NCBI RefSeq assembly: GCF_958979055.1
Contig: NC_084897.1
Location: forward strand, 24,331,628-24,395,627
Length of the DNA stretch: 64,000 nt
Direction of reading: 5' to 3'
Source: Alnus glutinosa
Taxonomy: Eukaryota; Streptophyta; Magnoliopsida; Fagales; Betulaceae
Numbering within the stretch: the first letter of the stretch is position 1; the number at the start of each line of letters is the position of its first letter. Both the position numbers and the translations under genes were made by a program. Shown here piece by piece: positions 40,373-52,220 of this stretch. Under the pieces are notes generated by a model. That model worked only from the letters and a program-made list of their open reading frames with translations, ran no database searches and was not told where the DNA came from.

Positions 40373-41048
40373 GACAAAAATGATAGTTAATGGTATTTGA
40401 TTTATTATTTTAGTTATCGTTATGTTTTCTTCAGAACAATATAATGGTCTTGTTTTATAATATGTATGTGTTTTCTTGCAGAGCTAAAATGAATATTTTG
40501 TGTGGGAGTTGTAATGGATGGAGCTAGCTTTCAGATGGACTCCTGGATGTAATGGAGTTGTAATGAAGATTGACTCCATTATTTTATTTTATTTTACTTT
40601 TTTTGTTGTTCTTATAAGATGTTCATATATGTTTTGTACTAGCTAAAGAGGTTGAGGTGAATTTTGGATGGTGTATGTTATTCTATAAATACATGTATAT
40701 GTAGTTTTATGTATATTATGTTAGTGATTCCCTAAATACGGTTTTGTTATTACCTCATTTGCTGCATTTGTGTCATTACCTATTGAATGCTAGGTGTAGT
40801 GTCTTCCAATTGGCTGTTTGTAGTCCACTAGGGATATGAGAGGGTTTCTTTTGCTTCCTTCGAATGATGGTCTATGAAATGTAGAATGGTGCTTTAAAAA
40901 AATAGTATTTGCTAATTATGGAATAAATTCGACCGTAGCTCTCTTATCAGTTATATTGCAGGTTTAATGAAAATAATTCAATATTATAATTTAAAGTCAT
41001 TTCCTTATCATTTTGCATTTCTTGCGATGATTGCCAATTTGCATGTAG
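40373..41048. other. Transposase 3' flank, no gene seen
   Basis: Probable 3' UTR followed by AT-rich sequence leading into the captured VPS51 segment. Confidence 0.4.
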
Positions 41049-43472
41049 GAATTATTTGGACAGATGTACTCCTGATGGATGAAGTGTTACATGAGGCTGC
41101 TCTCCCTGATTATTCTTTGGAGGTTTTTCTTTGAAAATCATCTGAACTATTGATTGATGTTAATCTGTGCTTGCATTTCTTCTGCCCTCCCCTATCATTA
41201 TATGTTCTTAATGATTTCCTGTTGAAGGATGAATTGGTACCACTGATTTGCCCCTGTATGGTTTCAGGCTGCCAAGGTTGCTCTCAGGCAGTATGTTGCC
41301 AGCACATTTTCTCATCTTCTACATAATATCTCAGGTTATTTATACTGTAATTTTTCCAAGAAAATCTTAATTTTCCAATTTGATCCGAAAGGAAAGACAT
41401 TAAAAAACACGGATTGATTTGTGTTTAAATAAATAAATAAAAATAAAAAAGAACAGAAAATGATAAAGAACTCTGTCCCACGAGTTAGCTGCTGGTTTAT
41501 TGCTTGGGACATAGAAACACCTTAAAGTGGCATAGACTCTTATATTTAGAATAAATTGATGGTTGGCATATTTCATGTTATGTTGAATATTAGATCTTAA
41601 TAGTCAAGCATCTTTGCTTGAGTTAGTTCAATCTTATCCTTGGAGAGGCTGAAAAGTTTTGAGTTAAATTTTGTTTGAGGTGCTAGAGGCTACGAATATG
41701 GGCCTCCCTTTGTTCCTGGGGAAATTTGTCGAATTTTTCGTTCAGCTGGAGAGAAGTTTCTGCACCTTGTATGAGCTAAAACTTCTGTAGTTTGGTTTCT
41801 AGTTTCATTTGGGCTAGTAGATTAGGGAACAATGATGTGGGTTTTGGATTAGGATATTACATCATGTTTTCCTTACATCTCATTGATGTGTCCTCTTTTT
41901 GTTCATTCATTTTCTAAAGTAGGAATACTGCACCTATTTTATGACGTTGATCTTTGATTTTGATTACTTATTCCGTCGCTTTGAAAAAGGATGATGGTTT
42001 CCAGATAGGGGATTGCAAATTGGCTTTATGTTAGCCTGCCTCTGTCTATAGAATACAAATCCACTTTGGAACTGTAAATATGCCTTATTCCATTTGGGTT
42101 AATCAAGAGTTCGTTGAGAGTGTTACCCTTGTGATGCCATTTCCCACTTACTGTCCGACGTATCTTTTTTGTATGCGCCTTTGGCTTTGGTCTGTTTTGA
42201 ATATTTTATATTCAGTTGCTTAAACATATGACAACAGATAATAATCTTATTTTTTCTTTCCAGTATATAAATATGCGAACTCAGAGGATATCACTTCTCC
42301 TGAAGAAGAGGTTTACAACACCAAATTGGGTCAAGGTAAGTTTGCTTTATGGCTATGTTCCATTGATTTGAAGAAAATACCCACCATATGAATAGCTTGG
42401 TTTTGAACTTGTCTGATATTCGTAAAATTTGTGCAGCATAAGGAGCCCAGAGAAGTTCATATGTTTGTTGATTTATTTCTCCAAGAGGTAATTACATCTG
42501 TTGATTTTCATGTTTAAATTCTGTGGTTAATATCTTTCCAATTAAATGTTAAGATTTCTGAATTGTATGTATGACTGCCTGTTTTTGATAAATGTTACTT
42601 TCCTGCAAACCCCAAGTATTTAAACTTGTATTGCATGAACCCGTACATGCCAATTAATTCACAGCAAAATCAAGACACACCTTTAACTTCCTTTGACTTC
42701 TTTACTAGCTCGAAGCAATAGAAGGTGAAGTAAAGCAGATTTTGCCTCAAGGGCTGCGAAGGCATCGTCGCAATGACAGCAATGGAAGTACTACCTCATC
42801 AAGGAGCAATCCATTACGAGAGGAAAGGCTGAGTCGGTCCAATACCCAAAGGGCCAGGAGCCAGCTCTTGGAAACTCATCTAGCAAAATTGTTTAAGCAA
42901 AAAGTTGAAATTTTCACAAAAGTTGAATACACACAGGTACTGAGTTCTCTTAGTGTTGGTGGAGAAAATAATTGCATTGGCACATCAACAACATGAACTG
43001 AGCTCGCTTGTAAACTGCAGGAGTCAGTGGTAACAACAGTAGTTAAATTGTGCCTTAAAAGTTTCCTAGAATTCGTCCGACTCCAGACTTTCAATCGGAG
43101 TGGATTCCAGCAAATACAGTTAGATATTCAGTTCCTAAGGACTTCTTTAAAGGAAACTGTTGAAGATGAAGCCGCCATTGACTTTCTGCTTGATGAGGTA
43201 AAAGAAAATAGTTTGACCATGGGTTCTGAACATTTGACCTCCCATAACTTTTCTATTAGAAATTGTGTAAATATTTTCCAAGAGAGATAAAGGGGAAAGT
43301 TAGGAAACCATCTCTGATCTCTTTCTCTCTCTCTCTCTCTCAGGTGATTGTTGCTGCTTCAGAGCGTTGCCTGGATCCAAATCCTTTGGAACCCCACATT
43401 TTGGACAAACTTATACAGGCAAAATTGGCAAAAAAACAGGGATCAGAGTCCAATCGCTCCATAAACATCTGA
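41049..43472 (+). pseudogene. Captured 3' part of a VPS51 gene
   Basis: Seven ordered exon-like segments with GT-AG borders: 41049-41122, 41268-41334, 42264-42335, 42437-42487, 42709-42936, 43021-43197 and 43344-43472. They encode VLHEAALPDYSLE, AAKVALRQYVASTFSHLL, RISLLLKKRFTTPNWVK, HKEPREVHMFVDLFLQE, and then about 178 residues including SNTQRARSQLLETHLAKLF and TFNRSGFQQIQLDIQFL, ending at TGA 43472. This matches the C-terminal part of plant VPS51, a GARP/EARP subunit that tethers endosome-derived vesicles at the Golgi. The N-terminal part is absent and there is no host promoter, so a normal VPS51 cannot be made. Introns are retained, which indicates DNA-level capture, not reverse transcription. 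Exons from 42264 on are open and may still be transcribed. Confidence 0.8.
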
Positions 43473-44859
43473 TGGTGGTGAGATCGGTGATCACAATGAC
43501 CTTTAATTCTTGGTCTCTCACGGCAACAAATACAAGTGCCCTTGAAATGGCCTACATTTACTTGATGGTTATATTACCAAAGTCTGTAGTAATTTATGAG
43601 AAAGGGTTGAAAATAAATGGTTTTCCTGTGTCCTTTCTACTGCATCATGAATCAATTAATTAGGCGTATGGCATGGGTTTAATTAAGCTAAGACTAGCCT
43701 GTTCTGTAGTGTGCCCAGTAAATTTTTCATTTCATATTGCAGATATTAATATATCTCTTATTTTTCCTTAGATCTATTATTATATTGAATTTTGTCTTAA
43801 CAGAAGTATGGAATTAGTAAACCCACTCTTATTTTTCCTTAGATCTATTATTACTTAAGCTTGGTTGCTTGGCCCATTTTAAAAACAAGCCAAGCTTGAG
43901 CAATGCAAAGTTTGTTATTAGGCTCGCAAGCAAGCTTGCTAACAACTTCCTATAGTCTTGAAAATTTGCCCAATAACCTGAAGAGGAAATATGCATGCGC
44001 ACACACAACACACTATAAGGGATATTAAAATTATATTTAACAATGTCATTTCATTGGATGAACATAAAAGTTTGTTGAATGTCCTTCTAAACTTAAAACA
44101 TGCATGTCTGACTTCAGGCTTCAAATCAATGTTGAAAGAATCAAGCTTAAAGTGAAACACAAGCTTGAAATTACTTCTCTTATCAAAATAAGCCCAGCTC
44201 AACCCAAGCTCAAACTCATTAATTACTTCTCAAGTTAATCCTAAACATGAAACTTTGAGCTTGAATCAAGCTTAGCTCAGCTCAAACAAGTAAAAGCTTG
44301 CTTAGCTCACCTCGTTTGAAGCCCTAATACTCACACTGGAATCAGTTGTCACCCTGCATTAATTGGAATCTTTAAGACTCATGGCAGACTCCAATACCTG
44401 GTGCACCTGAGAGAAATTGCCCCGACTTGCAATGCTTGATGAAGAAGCATATCTCATAATTTGAGGGTCAGGGAGGGATTGGGAGTGTCACCAAAACAAA
44501 ATGCAGAAATTTTCAATTGGAAGGACAGCAATTAAGTAATAATTAAGAGGTAAAGCCATGTCAACACTCCGTATTGCTAAAGCATACAAACAAAACTTAG
44601 GTAGAATTCATGGCCCTTAAAGCTAAGGTCCCAGGGAAGGGAGAACTCTAATGAATCAGCTGAAATTGTTAATGAATCTCCTAATAAATAGGGCTTGTTG
44701 ACAATCATCAAATGACTTAAAGTATCAATACCCATCTACAAACACTGATTTTACAGATCAACTTCCATCATAACTAAAATTCAGAATTTCTATTGTTCAA
44801 CTGGATACAACATAAAATATTTGACAATGATCATTTTCAACCTTCTTGTATCCATCTTT
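43473..44859. other. MULE internal spacer, no gene seen
   Basis: Some of it is probably VPS51 3' UTR or flank. Part of 43850-44320 contains recurrent AAGCTTG/CAAGCTT motifs. No protein recognised. Confidence 0.45.
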
Positions 44860-45388
44860 TCATTCTAACATCAAGTAGCTAACTTTAGAACCACTATAAC
44901 CACTGAGATAAATTACAAGGCCCAAAATGACTACGACTACTGCTACCCAAAACATCTTTCTATTACTTTGACGCAGACCCAACTCCAACCGAAGTCTAGC
45001 ATATTGTTCATTGTGTTTTGTTTCAATCAGCTTCTCAAGTCTGTCAATACTGGCCATTGTCATCTTCTCAACTTTCTCAATATCAGCCCGTCTCCCTTCC
45101 TCCATGTCTCTCATATGTTCCTCCAATCTCTTCTCATAAGAAGTCATGTCGTTATCAGCCCACCTAAAAAAATCACAATCCCCAGGTTCCTGTGTGAAAA
45201 CAAACAAATGTCATAAACCACTAACAAAAGAATAAGTCACAATTAATTAATTTTAAAATTACCTTATACTTTATACAGCCATACCACTTTCGTCCGGGGT
45301 TGTCACTAGTCCATGAGTACCTTAGACGTGCACGCACTCCACAGTAACATAACGGAGGGGGTCTTGACGCATCACTATTTACCGACAT
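44860..45388 (-). CDS. GRF-type zinc-finger protein with C-terminal membrane segment
   Basis: Two exons, 45388-45263 and 45189-44860, give 151 residues. The N-terminus has a GRF zinc finger (CYCGVRARLRYSWTSDNPGR, then WYGCIKYK, then CDFFRWAD), a small nucleic-acid-binding fold. A charged, probably coiled-coil region follows (about residues 55-115), then a transmembrane segment MFWVAVVVVILGLVIYLSGY near the C-terminus. It resembles the plant At4g04775-like group. Inside the MULE and antisense to the transposase, it may be an element accessory gene or captured host DNA; function unknown. An AT microsatellite lies just upstream at 45420-45444. Confidence 0.7.
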
Positions 45389-45418
45389 TTTTTCGAGCCT
45401 ACCCAAAAAAAAAAAAAT

Positions 45419-45449
<31 letters not shown>

Positions 45450-47010
45450 GAATATTATTTAAAACCTAAAACTAAATCAGAACCAAGCATATATATCAAC
45501 ATCATCCAACAATCGAAACCAGCAAAATCACTAACACTATGCAACAACAAACGAAAGACCGAATTTTTTTCCCCTCAAACCGAATTAGAGACCACCAACA
45601 AATTCAAACAATATGATTCAATAATTTAGTTTTAACTTTAAGAGACAACTGGGCGACCTTTAGCCATAACCCCTTCTGCAGTTGGGCAAGAATTTATTCC
45701 ACTACAGAAACTTGGGAGTTGGGAATTAAGCTCTCCGAACAAAGCTCTTAATTATTACATAGAATCCAAGACAGCATTTGTCTTTCTTTTCATCGTTTTA
45801 GCTGAAATATGGAGGGGGGGAAATAAAAAGGCATGCTTACAATATATATAGTGGAAATTTTTGAAATAATCCAAATGCATATATATATATTAATGGAGAC
45901 TAATTAGGGTCGAAGCTAGGGCCGGCATGATTCCCAGAGATTTTTTTTTTTTTTTTTTAAAAAAAGGACCAATTTGTTGTCATTATTCCAATGGTCTCCC
46001 CCTAAAGAATCCAGCCCACATAACATAGAGAAAATTGTGCCTAATTTCATGTAACAAAATTGTGCCTAGTTCCATGTACATGAGTTTACTTACCTTGGTC
46101 GTACAGTACCCCAACAAATTCCTCTCTACATAATAGCGCTCCTAGCAACAGAACAGAGTTGATGATCCTTGGAAATTAAATGGTACTGTTTGGCATGAGA
46201 GAAAATGTATAACAAGAGAAGATAAAAATGGTCAGTGGAGCATTTTATCAAGCACCTTGTGTGCACGGGAAAAACAACCCAAAAATCAATCTAATCAAGT
46301 GCAAAAGAAATCATTCAAATTTCAATATAAAATACATTGTCATAATGGATTCATAGAATCAATCTAATCTTTTTCATTGGCTTTTCACTACTGTCCATAT
46401 CAAAGCACAGACTGTAAAAAAACAAATTAAAATGAAAGAGACAGTGAGAGTTCCGAATCAAAATGTCTGTAGTGGGAGCTAAGGCCCATATAAACACTTA
46501 TTTGCATTGCATTATAGCATCCCCACTTATTTAATTCAGGCCATGCCACTCCGATCCCTTAAACTGGGCATTTCTATACCCAATGCAAATGGATAAAATG
46601 GAGATTTTTAATTGCACGCCCTCTCTCTCTATCTATCAATCAATGTAAACATGTCTTCTCAACCCGTCTTTCAAACTTCGAAGAGTTGGAAGAAAATAAT
46701 AGAGTTTTGGGTGCGGAGGGAGGGGATATCATCCAACTTAATATTCCTCCAAACACACCCTTCCATGAGCTAGTTTCAACATTCTCTTGGACTTTTCTCA
46801 AAACCCTTTTCTTCTTTAGCAATGCTGTTGCCTCTCTCCTCTCGTACACTACAAACAACCTCCTTAGATTTGGCCACACAACCTCTTCTCTTTGGACTTT
46901 ACAGCCTAGCTGCCGATTCTCATTCCTTTTCCAAATCATTTAAAATTTATCGAACAACTACACTCGCTTAAATTTAATTCAAAAGAACGATCTTTACAAT
47001 ACCCAATTGC
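45389..47010. other. MULE internal spacer, no gene seen
   Basis: AT-rich with a poly-T at 45940-45959. About 50 bp near 46237-46289 (GTGGAGCATTTTATCAAGCA and what follows) recurs at 47648-47698 within the same element. A reading frame at 46686-46943 is low-complexity and not recognised. Confidence 0.45.
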
Positions 47011-47070
47011 CTATATATATATATGTATGCCTAAAGCTATTCAGAACTCCTTAAGAAGCTACTTTCTCAA

Positions 47071-47319
47071 ATGGGTAGGGAAGAGCAGGATTCCTCTGTC
47101 ATTCATTCCTCCTCCTCCATTGCTCTCTTGCAAGAGAGGTTCAGGCAGCTGCAAAGAGTGAAAGAAATGAGAGAGGAAAGAGAACTCATCAGAATGCTCG
47201 CCGAACCTAAACAGCTCAATCTCTATCCCTCCATGCCTAACGAACAGCCATCGAGGTTATTTTTCCACTCTGAGCTCATCATCCCACCAAGGTCACCTCC
47301 ACAAGTTTCCAAACCTTAA
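47071..47319 (+). CDS. Small hypothetical protein, 82 residues
   Basis: A complete reading frame from ATG 47071 to TAA 47319, with a TATATATA-type box near 47012-47024. It encodes a Ser-rich start, a basic amphipathic helix (SIALLQERFRQLQRVKEMRE, then ERELIRMLAEP) and a Pro-rich C-terminus. The helix looks like a conserved core, but I cannot name the family. It lies within the MULE just inside the right terminus and could be another captured host gene. Confidence 0.55.
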   Translation: MGREEQDSSVIHSSSSIALLQERFRQLQRVKEMREERELIRMLAEPKQLNLYPSMPNEQPSRLFFHSELIIPPRSPPQVSKP

Positions 47320-47321
47320 CC

Positions 47322-48607
47322 CAAAAATAAAAAGGTACTTAACCCAAAAATTAAATCCAAACCTTCTAAGAAACAAAAAAAAAAAATTCTGTAAATTTTT
47401 TACAACACCTGAGACAAATGGATCCCCAATGGACTACACTCCCCGTGATTACATGAACACGTTTTGATGCAAGAGAATGAGTGCATTATCATTATTATCA
47501 TTGACAAAATTTCTGCCATCATTGCTCAAATGATGTCGAGCAAAGGCCTTTCTTCCTTCCATTTTACAAACAAACAAATCTACTAGCCAGTAAATTAGTC
47601 CAAATCCACGAAAATCTACAACATGTCTGAAATCTACTAGCCAGCTCAGTGGAGCATTTTATCAAGCACCTTGTGTGCAATGGAAAAACAACCCAAAAAT
47701 TTTAATAAATCAAAATGCAAAACAAAAGAGCTGGGAAAAGGGGAGAGGAGATCACCCCTAGCGTGGCCGGCCGGAGACAGAGCTGGACTGAGACGAAATC
47801 TGCCGGAGTGGGGACGCCGGACGACGGAGGACGCCTACCGCCAAGAGAGAAGCTGGCGACGTCACTGACCGGAGAGCAGATCTGTACGGAGAGAGGGAGA
47901 GAGAGACCGAGCGGAAGCACCGGACAACGGACGACGGAGTGGGGACGCCGGACGACGGAGGACGCCTACCGCCAAGAGAGAAGCCGGCGACGTCACTGAC
48001 CGGAGAGCAGATCTGTACGGAGAGAGGGAGAGAGAGACCGAGCGGAAGCACCGAACAACGGACGACGGAGTGGGGACGCCGGACGACGGAGGACGCCTAC
48101 CGCCAAGAGAGAAGCCGGCGACGTCACTGACCGGAGAGCAGATCTGTACGGAGAGAGGGAGAGAGCGGAAGCACCGGACAACGGACGACGGAGAAGGGCA
48201 CCGGACGACGGAACCGCCGGACGACGAAGCCGGCGACGTCACTGACCGGAGAGCAGATATATGCCGGGGAGAGGGAGAGAGCCGGCGACGTCACTGACCG
48301 GAGAGCAGATATATGCCGGAGTGGCTGGGAGAGAGCCGGCGACGTCACTGACCGGAGGCGGACGACGGACGACGCTCCACGGAGAAAAATCAGATCTTCA
48401 CGGGCAGAGAGATTTCAGAGAGAGAGAGAGAGGTTTCAGAGAGAGAGAGATGTCTTCGTGGGAAATTTGAAATTTGAGGATTTTCAGTGTATAGATCATT
48501 TCTAGCAGAGCGTGAACGAAAGTACAAAAAAAAACAATAAAATATGAATGCCACGTAGGCGTGTTGTGAAAGTGTTGTGGAAGAGTAGTGTGTAGATCAT
48601 ATCTCAA
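47322..48607. repeat. Right terminal inverted repeat of the MULE
   Basis: The inverse of 35120-36317 in its outer (about 47805-48607) and inner (47322 to about 47605) parts. It differs from the left copy by a three-unit 131-bp array and an unrelated middle segment. Confidence 0.85.
47806..48193. repeat. Three 131-bp tandem units in the right MULE terminus
   Basis: Units begin GAGTGGGGACGCCGGACGAC at 47806, 47937 and 48068; the last is 8 bp shorter because one AGAGACCG is missing. The left terminus has only one copy. GC-rich, with GGCGACGTCACTGACCGG (a CRE-like TGACGTC core in inverse) in each. Confidence 0.85.
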
Positions 48608-48616
48608 CATCGAGTT

Positions 48617-50147
48617 GTTCTACACATGAGACTTTCGTCCGTCTCTCTTCCGTCGGTTTTCCAACGTGGCTTTTTGTTTTTTGTTTTTATTTTTTATTTT
48701 AAAAAAAAGGTTGAAAACTGGGGGGATCGACATTTGAGATTCATTTCAGACATTTCCCCCCATTTCCCAAATCTCTCTCTCCACCATCCCTTCCCCACCG
48801 ACCGATCGACCCCCGACCGACCGATTGCCGCCCAACGACCGGCGCCCCGCTTCCCCGACACCGTCCCTTGCCCAGCTCTCTCTCTCTCTCTCAATGCGCT
48901 ATTTGTGGTCCCCGACACCGTTGCTCCGCAAGGATCTCATTTTCCATTTTTCCTCAAGAGTCAGATCTGAGCTGCTGGGTTGATAGATGTGCATTTGTAT
49001 TCATGTTTTGAGGACAATTCTTGGTTTTTGATTCTGGGTTTTGATTGTTGTTGAATGTTGGAGGTGAGTTTTTAATACATGCTTTTGATATGGAAAATGA
49101 CAGGCTTTGGCATGTGTGTGTGTGCGTGAGTGTGAGATAAGATGTCTTATTGTAGGTGTGTTAATATGGGTCTGATGTATTTTCACGTGAGTTTCGGCAT
49201 AACTTTAGGAGTTTGATTTGAGTGAGGAGACAGATCTAGAATCCGGATTTGGGAAACTTCTTAGGTACAAGGTCAATGTTCTTGCTTTGCTTATTAATAA
49301 TACTTGTGAATCAGATGTAAACTAATAAATAAAAATAAATGCGAAAAGATAATTGATGGTGACCTTCTCGCTTAAAATTAAAGCAAGGGAATAAGATGAT
49401 TTACGTACATTTAAGGTCCCTCTAATTATGCCTGATTGGCTTATGTTTCGGAATCAATATTGATGATTGAATGTCATGGATTGCACAATATGCAGTTTTA
49501 ACCGTTAAGTTAAGCGTGTATATTTCATCATATCTGAATAGGATGATACTGATATGTGGAGGATTTCTTAGACGTAACCTTTTCTCATTGGATATGGATT
49601 ATTCTTTGATGGAATTGCCCATTACATCACCATCAGGCCAGGCTTAAATTTTTGTGTATCTTTGCTATATGCAGTTAAGGGTTTCTAACTTGGATTTGGT
49701 CTACAATCATGACCTTCATCTTTTTGATTATTGTCAATGCAATAAGCTTAATGATTAGCTTGTTTATGACTTTCTCCTCATCTGGTGTGATGTCCTTGTA
49801 GTTAGTTTTGTTTTGATAATTTGCAGAAAATTACACAACTCTTGCTCCACATTGCTTATATGAATGAAGTGCTAGTAGCCCGTCACAGAAATCTTTGAAG
49901 CATTGGGGGCTTTGCATTGACACTGACTAAATTGATTGTAGCAATTCTGCTACATTTTGTTTGCACTATATCTGGCCATTTTAATTTTGCTTGGTTGGCA
50001 TTTAGAGTGACTATTGTTTCTTTTTCATGGTTAGTTACTTCAAAACGAAGTTTTATTCCTAATCTAGGCTGGAGATTGTGTGAGCATGATGAGAATAGTG
50101 TTAATCATTAATGACACCCAGCTTTCAAATTCATTTATATTATGCAG
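48617..50147. other. Pack-MULE left terminus and intron-like sequence
   Basis: 48720-48970 is C-rich, 5'-UTR-like terminus with repeated CCGACCGACCGA. The remainder is T-rich, intron-like DNA leading to the NAC exons. No N-terminal NAC domain was found. Confidence 0.45.
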
Positions 50148-50899
50148 AGTCCTTTTGTTCTGTGTCGCTTGTTTCGAAAGCAAGAGGAAAAGGCAGACGT
50201 TTCAAAGTATGATGAAGTGGAGAATACTGGGTCCTCTCCTACAGCTACTGAAATGGCTCAAGTACAGGTAAACAAATTAACTCTTCTGTATTGTGTTGGC
50301 CACCTTGTTGGTAATCCTTGGCTGTTTCCAGTTTAGACTGCAGATTGCGTTATCTTTGAATTCTGGCAGTGGTATTTTTATTTTGCTTTTATGACCATTT
50401 GATGTAGTTGACTAATGAAATATTCTAACGTTAAAATTAACATGTTGGTTTGTTATTGTCAGCGTGATTTTGAGAAGGGAGCTTCTGGATGGTTCAATGG
50501 ACATGTTGATGAGAGGGAGTTATTGCAAATGCAACCTTTATTTGGATCTTCCCAAGCTCATGTTCCACTTGTTGACCAAGAACTTAATAGGAAGATTGAG
50601 TGGGACATTTGGGATAATCCGGTGCAATATGTTTCATCCAGTGCGCTCAACTTGAAAGAACTAGCTGATAAGACGAATCGCGTTAACAATGGCAGCATTC
50701 CTGTTGGCGGAACCGGAATCAAGATTAGGACCCGACAACCTCAACAACAACCAATTTTGAACAATTTTGGATCTCTAGGCACTGCTCAAGAAGAATCCGT
50801 CTGCAGATGAAGATTTCTGTTGGATCAGTTTGCTCCAGTGAAGTGACCGATGCAAACAGCAGAAAAGAAGATGATGAAGTGCATGCAATCACATGTTAG
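50148..50899 (+). pseudogene. Captured 3' exons of an NTL-type NAC transcription factor gene
   Basis: Two exons, 50148-50267 and 50463 onward, separated by a GTAAAC...TTGTCAG intron. They encode SPFVLCRLFRKQEEKADVSK, the end of NAC subdomain E, followed by a variable tail with WFNGHVDERELLQMQPLFGS and GTGIKIRTRQPQQQP, typical of membrane-tethered NTL NAC proteins. The frame reaches TGA at 50810. The family sequence RRIRLQMK...SVGSVCSSEVTD continues in the next frame to TAG 50899, so one base was lost near 50783. DNA-binding subdomains A-D and a membrane anchor are missing. It is a broken, captured fragment. Confidence 0.8.
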
Positions 50900-52177
50900 G
50901 GTTTTGGAGGAATGTCTTCTTTTTTTTTTTTAATTATTATTTTTTATTCTTTCAGGAAAGGATTGTAGAATTGGGTCTCTACACAATCAATCTGTTATTA
51001 ACATTTCTTATATTGATTAATTAATGAGAAAACACCCATAATCTTACCATTCTGTGCTTTATACGTCTCGACTTCTAAGGAATTAATTAAGGTCTTTTTC
51101 ATGTAATTTCTCACAAATATATCATGTTAGCTGCAAAAGTTGGATCATATATTATTTTGCCTTTTTCGATTATTTTTGAATTATTCACAGCGTGGATATA
51201 ATAATGATCCTGCTATAATTGTCTTTATTTGTAATAACATAAAATCAACAATTCCAGAATCCTTCCAAATAAACAGTAAACTCTAAAAAAGATGAAGAAA
51301 ATAAGCTAATAATAAGTCTTTAGCTGGATTCCATAGCAATGCCATGATATTTTTTTGTGATACAAAGAACGCTGCTATACTTGACCACATAAGAAGCTTT
51401 TTCACAGTACCTAATCCACTTTACCCATTAGACTAACATTAGTGTAGCAAAATCTAGCACTTGAATTAGGTTCAGGCATTTAGCTTAAATTGAGGTGTCA
51501 ACAGCCTCCAGCAGTAATCAACAATGGCCAACATCTAGAATTGGTTGAAATATAAGAATTCCATCAAGGGCTTAACAAGCCAAGCAACCGTAAGCTTCTT
51601 CTTCCTTGCAATTATTCTCCCTCTAGCTGCTGTGAGAACCAAAAGGATGAAAAACATAAAAAATTAAAAAAAAAAAAAAAAAGAATTTATGTGTCCAAAC
51701 AAAGGCAATATAAACAAACAATCAATTAGAATTTAGAAGAATTCCATTACAAATCAAGGGAATAAAACATATCATATATATGCAACAAATAAATGGATAT
51801 AAAACCTTTATGGGTACATGCTTTCGAACTAGGACAAAAATAAGGTAAGGTTTGAGCATTGTATGGGTACATGAAATTGTCTATCAGTTCGATCTAGGGC
51901 CATACAAGCTATATCCTGACACTAAATTGTCTGTAAAGTATTCACGTTAACAATAATTAACGTGAAAAGCCCACTCTCCCATATGGTGGAACATTGCGGG
52001 CGATATTCACCCCAAGAATTCAATCAGAACCAAAGAAGACAGTAAACAGAAAATTTACCCCATGACACTAGTACCTATGGAAGGCCATACAATTAATAAC
52101 ATTCCCTTAATGCCAATGGATACAATCCCTAGGAAAGCATAGAATTCATCTAATGATCCGAGGATCCAGGGAGGAAC

Positions 52178-52220
<43 letters not shown>

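Larger units (their letters stand above)
35120..48607. mobile_element. 13.5-kb FAR1-type Mutator-like element (MULE) with captured genes
   Basis: The outer ends GAGATATGATCTACACAC and GTGTGTAGATCATATCTC are inverses, and AACATCGAG is perfectly duplicated at 35111-35119 and 48608-48616, the 9-bp duplication typical of Mutator. Long inverted termini extend about 1.2 kb, with a non-homologous middle part. Inside are, in order, a six-exon transposase (plus), the 3' exons of a VPS51 gene (plus), a GRF-zinc-finger gene (minus) and a small ORF (plus). It is therefore a candidate autonomous element that also transduces host DNA. The outer termini are nearly identical, suggesting recent movement. Confidence 0.93.
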
